Source of the DNA: Gracilaria vermiculophylla
Taxonomy: Eukaryota; Rhodophyta; Florideophyceae; Gracilariales; Gracilariaceae
Length of the DNA stretch: 64,000 nt
NCBI GenBank assembly: GCA_019155205.2
Contig: JAHNZQ020000049.1
Span: 350,126-414,125, forward strand
Direction of reading: 5' to 3'
Positions 57,960 to 64,000 of the stretch are shown piece by piece (positions within the stretch are counted from its first letter, which is position 1; the number at the start of each line of letters is the position of its first letter). The notes beneath the pieces were generated by a model. That model was not told where the DNA came from and searched no databases. It saw only the letters and a program-made list of their open reading frames with translations. A program made the translations under genes and the position numbers.

Positions 57960-60652
57960 GGAGGGCGTTGCACTTCAAAGTATTGTTTTAACTGATGGAG
58001 GTATAGACTCTGCATTCTGACAAAACGGCCTATGGTCTACCAGAAAAGTCAAATAAGGAAAACATATGTTCATGCACAGAATGCACTAGTGGAAAAATGA
58101 CTTCAAAATCATTTAACCTCTCAGGAAAATTTCGTTGTATTAAAAATCCGGAACCCATACATACAAACATATGTAGCCCTAGGAGTACTAAATCAAAACG
58201 AGGAAAATTTTATTTCATTACTTTCATTGACGACTTTACTAGAAAACCGTTTGTATATTTTCTTAAATACAAAACGGAAGCTATGAAGACGACAAAGAAT
58301 TTTGTCAAGATGATAGAAAATGAAGAAGGAAGAACTTCGAAAAGAATCAAAAGTGACCGTGAAGGGGAATATACTTTATGTCTAAATCATTTCAAGATGT
58401 TCTAGGTGAGAAAGGAATACTCAATGAACCAACAGGATCATATCCGCCTTAACAGAACGGAATTGCAGATAGACTGAACAAAAATCTTTCCAAGAAAGCA
58501 AGATGTATGCTTTATTTCAAAAACATTTCAAAATCGTTTTGGACAGAAGCAATTCAAATAGCTAATGAAATTAGACGTCTTCTACTGACACAAAGTTTTG
58601 AAAATTGTAGCCTATAGCAAAAATGGTTTGGAAGAAAACCTGATTTCTCTTTTTTACGTGTGTTTGGCTGCAAAGCATATGTTTTTATTCCAAATAATCA
58701 AAAAAGCAAATCGGATGGAAAATAAAGAGTCTGCAAGTTCCTTGGATACGACAAAAAATCATCGATTTATAAATAATGCGACAAAGAAGTTGATCACAAG
58801 TGGAAAAGCAAAACTTATTGATAATCAAGTTATGGAATAAAAAATCGTAGAAACAAATCTTGATAGAAACGAAGACACTGAAGAACAAAACGTGCAGGGA
58901 TCAAACAGTTTGAACAATTCAAATGGTACAGAAATGGGACAAACTGAAACAGAATCCCAAGAAAATATGCATCAAGAACAACAACATTTAAGAAGAAGTA
59001 CGAGAATAAGAAAATTGCCGACATGTCTAACATGCGAACATGCAGAAGCTCAAAAAAATACAGATTCGGGGGCGACAATGATGCTTGCAGATCATACTGA
59101 ACCTAAAACTTTTAAGGAAGCATTATGGGATAAAAATTCTAAATTATGGATGAAAGCCATGGGGAAAGAAATTGAATAGCATTTTGAGAATGAAACTTGG
59201 ATCTTGGTTTCTAAAACTTTAAACATGCGTATTCTACAGTGTATTAGTGTTTTTTAAAATAAAATCAGAAACCAGAAATCAAGAACAAATATTTGAAGCC
59301 AGACTGGTGTGCATAGGATATCAACGAAAATATGGAATCAACTATTTCGCAACATGTGCGCCTATGGTAGGATTGGATTCATTAAGAACACTATTTGCTC
59401 AAGCTTAAAATAAAATATGTTTATCGGTCAATTGGATGTTCAAATGGCGTCTTTAACTGGAGAAATTGATGAAGAAATATACACGAAACAAAAGGAGGGA
59501 CTAATTGATATAAACAATACTGAGCATGTTAGAAAAATTCAAAAGTCAAGTTATGTCTCAAACCAAGCACAGAGAGCATGGTACAAATCAATCACTAATG
59601 TACTGCAAAGCATGAATTTTAAAACATTTTTCGCAGATAATGCAAACTTCTTTGGAATTCTGGAAGGAAGAAAACTTCTTATCGCTCTGTATGTTGATGA
59701 TATTGTCATTGCCCTGTAAAAAGAAGCTGCAATTTCTACAGTGAAGCAAAAACTATCTTCTGCATATAAAATGGAAGATCTCAAAAACGTTCGACATCTC
59801 TTTGGCAAGGAAATTGATTATCATCGAGAAAAAGAAATAATGAAACTAAGTCAACAAACCTGTGCAAATCAGATTTTAAAAAGATATAATATGGACTTTG
59901 GCAAGAATATCAATAATCCAATGGAAGCAAAATAATTTTAAAATCTGCAGAAGAAAAGTGCACAAAAATGAATATTCCTTATAGAGAACTCTTCAGATCA
60001 ACTATGTATCTTATGCTTTACACTAGACCAGATTAGGTTTTTGCTATTGGACTTTTAAGTCAATGTACACAACATTACTCAGATGTTCACTGGAAAGCAT
60101 GCAAAAAAGGGTTTTACGCTACATACAGAAAACGAAAAAAATATTTTCTTCTATACCGTCGGACTTTGGAAAAAACTTTGACGGTGTACAGTGATTCAAG
60201 TTGGGTTAATACAATTAACAGAAAATCAATTTCTGGATATGCAACATTTTACGAGAATTCATTTTTATCGTGGAGTAGTAGGAAGAAAAATTGTGCAGCC
60301 CTGTCAACGACAGAGGCCGAGCTAATCACTCTAAATGAAGCTTTGAAAGAAGGACAGTTGCTTTCAAAATTACCGAAAGAACTGAAATCAAATTTTAGTA
60401 TGCCTTTTACAGTTTATGTGGACAATCAATCGACTATGCAACTCTCTAAGAAAGAAGGTGGACACAGAAAACCAAAACAAATAGAATTAAGTTACTCTTA
60501 TGTCCAAGATTGTTTGGAGAACAATTATATTCGATTGGAATACTGCCCTTCCGATAATATGATTGCAGATATTTTTTGCAAAACCGTTGGCAAAAATCAA
60601 ACACGAACTGTTTTCACAAGGACTGGGACTTCAAGAATTTTCTATTTTTAAG
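57960..60652 (+). pseudogene. Copia-3 integrase, RT and RNase H (AT-rich lineage)
   Basis: Distinct from copia-1 and copia-2 in sequence and base composition. Zinc-finger end CTECTSGKM (near 58075), integrase core ITFIDDFTRKPFVYF (near 58220), KSDREGEYT as second Asp (near 58350), and QNGIADRLNKNL, where Asp replaces the catalytic Glu (near 58460). Later come the KAYVFIP segment, an acidic/Gln-rich linker, then RT: GQLDVQMASLTGEIDEEIY (near 59430) and YVDDIVIA (near 59695). RNase H reads SDSSWVNTINRKSISGY (near 60190), CAALSTTEAELI and VYVDNQSTMQLSK. The last 161 codons (60166-60651) are open. Stops occur at intervals, for example 59179 and 59717. Confidence 0.88.
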
Positions 60653-60656
60653 GAGG

Positions 60657-60940
60657 TGTTGAAGTAGAAGCAAGTACAAGTTTCTTGAACAAATTATACA
60701 ACAAGAAGGATATGGAAGTTTCTTGAACATTTTGTAGAAGCACATAATCTGCATTTCTATTGGTTATGATAGAAAAGACGTAGAACTATACTATATAGCA
60801 GAAATAATGTAAGACACTATGTGAGAACAGTGGAAGCACTACGTTTGACGGAAGAAAGAAGTCAAGCCCAGTGTTCTAGATAAAAAGAAGATTGCGTTTA
60901 TTTAAGTTTATCAAAGCATTGTACTGCACAACCTACATTA
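60657..60940 (+). repeat. Copia-3 3' LTR (right end uncertain)
   Basis: The sequence AAGGAGG just after the RNase H stop acts as a polypurine tract, and TGTTGAAGTAG at 60657 starts the LTR. The right end is guessed from a CCTACA near 60935. No second copy is in the window to fix it. Confidence 0.55.
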
Positions 60941-62199
60941 ATAAGCACTAGAAAAACGTGCATAAAGAATATATTCTGAAATGAGGAGAACTTTGCTTTT
61001 GATCAAGCACAGTGCTTTACATAGTGCTACGACAAGCGAAAAAAAAAAAAAAAAAAAGTGAAATATAGTAAAACTTTACTAGAGCTTATGGTGTAGTGTG
61101 GACAGGACTTCCCGGATGAGATGAGCTACATATAAAACCTTTTCAGTAAGCACTGTAGACTACAAAAGGCTTTCAAATGTTTTTACTTAAATCTCTATAG
61201 CAGTTTACATATCTTATTAGAAATATGAAATGGGTTTTCACCAACTTAGTGCCGCAGTTTTGTAGTACACAGTAATGGAAAATGTTCTTTTCTTGTTAAG
61301 GAGTAATGCCACACAGTTTTATGGGGGTGTTACTTATGTTACTCTCTTTGGAAATGAATAAAGTGTACTCTCTTGAATGATTAATGGCCATTACAGGCCA
61401 TTCTGAACAGGTTTTGATTAAAAACGTATTGGAAACAGCTCGATGGCTATGAGTATTGAATAACCAGACGTCAGGGAAACGCGATCGAAAGCGTTGAATT
61501 CGTAAAATTTAGTATACCGAAACGAAAAGCAATTACTGAAGAAGGCAGAAGGAAACTTATTAGTGAGATTTCCTATGATTTTGAAACGGTTTTCTAACTT
61601 GAGGTTTTTTAAAAATGGATTCCACAAGCACTACAGAACTTAGAACGATGATTTGCATAAAAATTGCCAGGTGTTTTATACTTTTGAAACTGAATTTCTA
61701 AGCGCTATTCGGCAAAAAAAGGGGAAACATTAGATACTGAGTCTCCAACAGAGACTTGAAGTTGATAGAGATAATATGTTTTTCAAAGGGATTATAGAAC
61801 TTGAATTCATTTCACAACTCGATTTTGTAGTCGTACAGTACCAAAATCATGGGGTTTTTATTTTTGACACAAACGTGATATGTTTTTGAAGCAGACTGTG
61901 TGTGTTTCACCATGGATGTCTCTCGTCAAGTGTTTTCGCGTTACATTTCACCCTAAGCTTTCACATCAGCCGAAAGATTCACCCTTTATGTGTGTTGAAA
62001 ACAGTGTCATCAACACTTCTTGATCTTGCGTGCCCGATGACTCCTAAAATGTTTTGTCGTCGCATGAAATCCGTGCATTGGAGTCACCCTCAACTACGTG
62101 TTTGGGGGCTGAAAGCTGATCGGCGAAATCAAGGACGCGCAAAATGCAAAATCGTAACCTCTCGCTCCGAATGTCTTCTCGACAAAGCGGGGACGCTCG
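60941..62199. other. AT-rich sequence with an A19 run, no gene
   Basis: Low-GC sequence with stops in all frames. A run of 19 A occurs at 61039-61057. A 106-codon plus-strand frame at 61902-62222 begins with a hydrophobic, signal-like stretch but runs into the GC-rich island and is not convincing. Confidence 0.45.
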
Positions 62200-62760
62200 T
62201 CAGGATGCAGCCGTCGCTCTGAAGCGCCGCGCGCGTCGACGCGCAGCCACGCACGGCTCGGGCGGAGCAGCAGCACAGCAAGCGGGTGCGCGGAGGGTGA
62301 AGCGCGGTACGCAGCCGCGCGTGGCGCCTCCCGGCTCGCAGCGGACGGCGCCATTCGTCGCGCGGCGCCCTGCGCCGAGCACGACGTGCGCGCAACGGGG
62401 GCGCGGCCGCGCCGGCGAGGCGGCCACAGCGCGCCGCCGAGGCGGCGACGGCTGCGGCGCGTGCAAGAAAAGCGTGCGCGCGTGCAAGAAAAGCGTGCGC
62501 GCGTGCAAGAAAAGCGTGCACGCGTGCAAGAAAAGCGTGCGCGCGTGCAAGAAAAGCGTGCGCGCGTGCACTGTCTGCCATGCGCGGTGGCATGCAGGGC
62601 GCCGCGCCGCGCCGCGGCGGCCGCGCGCGCACCCAATGGTGCGTGCTCGCACTTGAGGGGGAGAGAACGCGCGTAATGGGTGTGCAGTAGGATTGGCCGT
62701 GCAGAGTATCGTGCGTCGCGTCGGCGTAGTGCGCGTGCACAAACGCGATCGGCGCGCAAT
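62200..62760. other. CpG-rich island with Arg-rich open frames
   Basis: Sharp shift to very high GC and CpG between AT-rich flanks. Long frames are open on both strands (274 codons on the minus strand at 62129-62953, 170 on the plus at 62144-62656), which is expected when stop codons are rare for compositional reasons. No family recognised in any frame. Confidence 0.5.
62461..62565. repeat. 21-bp minisatellite, five units
   Basis: Five head-to-tail copies of GTGCAAGAAAAGCGTGCGCGC; the third has one G-to-A change. The unit is a multiple of three, so every frame encodes a 7-residue repeat. Confidence 0.95.
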
Positions 62761-63140
62761 GACAGCTGAACGAGGCTACCACACGTTGGTCACAACTTTC
62801 GTCAAACGTTTTGAACGTTTCCGGTCTGGATTGCAAAACGTGTTGGCGCGGAGATTTTGAACAAAGAGGCCCTTGCGAGACTTTGCCTTGCGCTGCACGA
62901 CGAGTTCCGTCGCACACGGTTTGTTCAGCGGCAGACTGAACTGGACGCCTCATGTTTCTGCTCGCGTCTCATTTTTTGGTCAACGGAAACCGGTTGGTTG
63001 TTATTTTCTCTGTCGGAGCAAGCAGCTCTCCGCATGATATGAGCCGAGTCGAGTCGAGGAGCAAATTGCAACTGTCAGAGGCGGTGTATCGAACTGCTGG
63101 AGTGCTGATACTTTATCACACTCGAAGAGTGCCGATATCA

Positions 63141-63584
63141 TTAAGCTCCCTTGATGTCACACTGTTCCAGTGTGGATATCAGATCGGACCAATGTCCGTA
63201 CGCAAACAGGTCGTTTATTTGTTGCCATAAGATTAGGCGTTCAACCACCGAAAGTTTGGGTCCCAAGCTGGAGACGAGGGACTTCGTTTCGTTTGTTCTC
63301 TTGCCTCGATGTCCGCACACGCTTGTCAACATGACTCGCATATAAAGGTATGAAGCGACGCCAATAACAATTTCACACATTTGTGGTGTGCTATTTGTAC
63401 GCATCCCTCGCACATGGTCAGGCGCAGCTATTGAACATACGATGATGAGTAATTCTTTCCGGCTGTTCGTGATGCAAGGGCGCTTCACAACGCTTTCCGA
63501 GATACTATTCTGGCCTCTGGTAGTGATTAGTAACAGTTTTGTTGAGAACACAAAGCGGCTATCAGGGCGTATAAACCAAATCAC
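63141..63584 (-). CDS. Hypothetical protein, 147 codons
   Basis: Uninterrupted minus-strand frame starting MIWFIRPDSRF. It contains Cys residues without a clear motif and an amphipathic C-terminal half (SVVERLILWQQINDLFAYG). No signal peptide or known domain recognised. It may be a single exon or a piece of a decayed element. Confidence 0.35.
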   Translation of the reverse strand: MIWFIRPDSRFVFSTKLLLITTRGQNSISESVVKRPCITNSRKELLIIVCSIAAPDHVRGMRTNSTPQMCEIVIGVASYLYMRVMLTSVCGHRGKRTNETKSLVSSLGPKLSVVERLILWQQINDLFAYGHWSDLISTLEQCDIKGA

Positions 63585-64000
63585 ATTGGGTCGCTACTCC
63601 AGGTGGGTGGCCAATTTTTCGGTAGGATGACCGATACGCCCCGGGCATGCGCACGCTTTAGAACAGCATCTTGTAATTCTCGCACCCTAGGAACATCACG
63701 ATGTAGTAGAAAGTAAAACCATGTGTGAGCCCGACAAACAACGCAAGCAACAACTCAACGATCACCACTCTTTCGCAACGCTCCAAAAGTTTTCTGTTCT
63801 TCCAATGTCTCCACTACTCCTGTCTTGAATTCACTTGCCCATCATTTGAAAGCTAACTTCCCTGCTCTCTAAGCGCAGCTAGCATGAAACGCTTGCATGC
63901 TCTTCAACCCTGTCGCCCCATGCAACATCATCGTTCAAAATCAATCCATCGCCATTCGCTTGTCAAACCAAGCCCGCCCATTGCAATGCTTAATCGTCTC
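63585..64000. other. No recognised gene
   Basis: Mixed composition up to the window edge. No long frame, repeat or element end seen. Confidence 0.45.

Noticed and set aside
61039..61057. Poly(A) tail of a retrotransposed gene or LINE
   Set aside because: No coding sequence, target duplication or LINE feature lies upstream; a simple A run is sufficient.
62461..62565. CRISPR array
   Set aside because: The units are directly adjacent with no spacers, in a eukaryotic context.
62129..62953. 274- and 221-codon minus-strand frames
   Set aside because: Open because of extreme GC content and the 21-bp repeat (all frames open); no family resemblance.

Overview
This is a stretch of eukaryotic nuclear DNA dominated by transposable elements. 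Evidence for a eukaryote: LTR retrotransposons of the Ty3/gypsy (chromovirus) and Ty1/copia types, a mariner transposon, a Plavaka/Tnp2-like transposon, GT-AG introns in a potassium-channel gene, a TBC Rab-GAP gene and a PP4 regulatory-subunit (PP4R3/SMEK) gene. I cannot name the species. An alga or other protist fits the channel with a C-terminal zinc ribbon, but a fungus is not excluded. There are 100 Ns at 22972-23071.

Layout. 1-19126: two tandem copies of one chromovirus on the minus strand (copy A incomplete at the window edge, copy B complete) sharing the LTR at 8575-9135; each carries a long plus-strand, antisense ORF between the chromodomain and the 3' LTR. 19127-22971: an unknown dispersed repeat (DR) into which a mariner (19329-21167) has jumped, itself split by a solo chromovirus LTR (20027-20580). 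24748-25206: a small intact secreted-protein gene (minus) with a TATA box. 27860-30594: LTR and gag scraps of the chromovirus, then a minus-strand protease-integrase retroelement. 31531-36381: three conserved host genes, all damaged: a 6-TM K+ channel (+), a TBC1D22/Gyp1-like Rab-GAP (-) and PP4R3/SMEK (-). 37105-42952: a Plavaka-like transposase (-) convergent with a second long ORF (+). 43400-47850: an unknown relic and two more DR copies. 47860-54612: two inverted copia relics bridged by a gypsy RT fragment. 55630-57900: gag and 5' part of a second gypsy family. 57960-60940: a third, AT-rich copia. 62200-62760: a CpG-rich island with a 21-bp minisatellite. 63141-63584: an unknown ORF.

The most striking pattern is how the genes are broken. 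In host genes and transposons alike the reading frame often stays recognisable for hundreds of codons, interrupted by TAA, TAG and TGA codons at positions where a Gln, Arg or Trp codon would fit. That is what C-to-T / G-to-A transitions produce (RIP-like or deamination decay), with a smaller number of 1-bp frameshifts. In the chromovirus pair the same conserved Trp codon has become TAG in one copy and TGA in the other. Only the small secreted-protein gene and a few anonymous ORFs are uninterrupted, so most of the window is best read as decaying sequence, though assembly error cannot be excluded from sequence alone.
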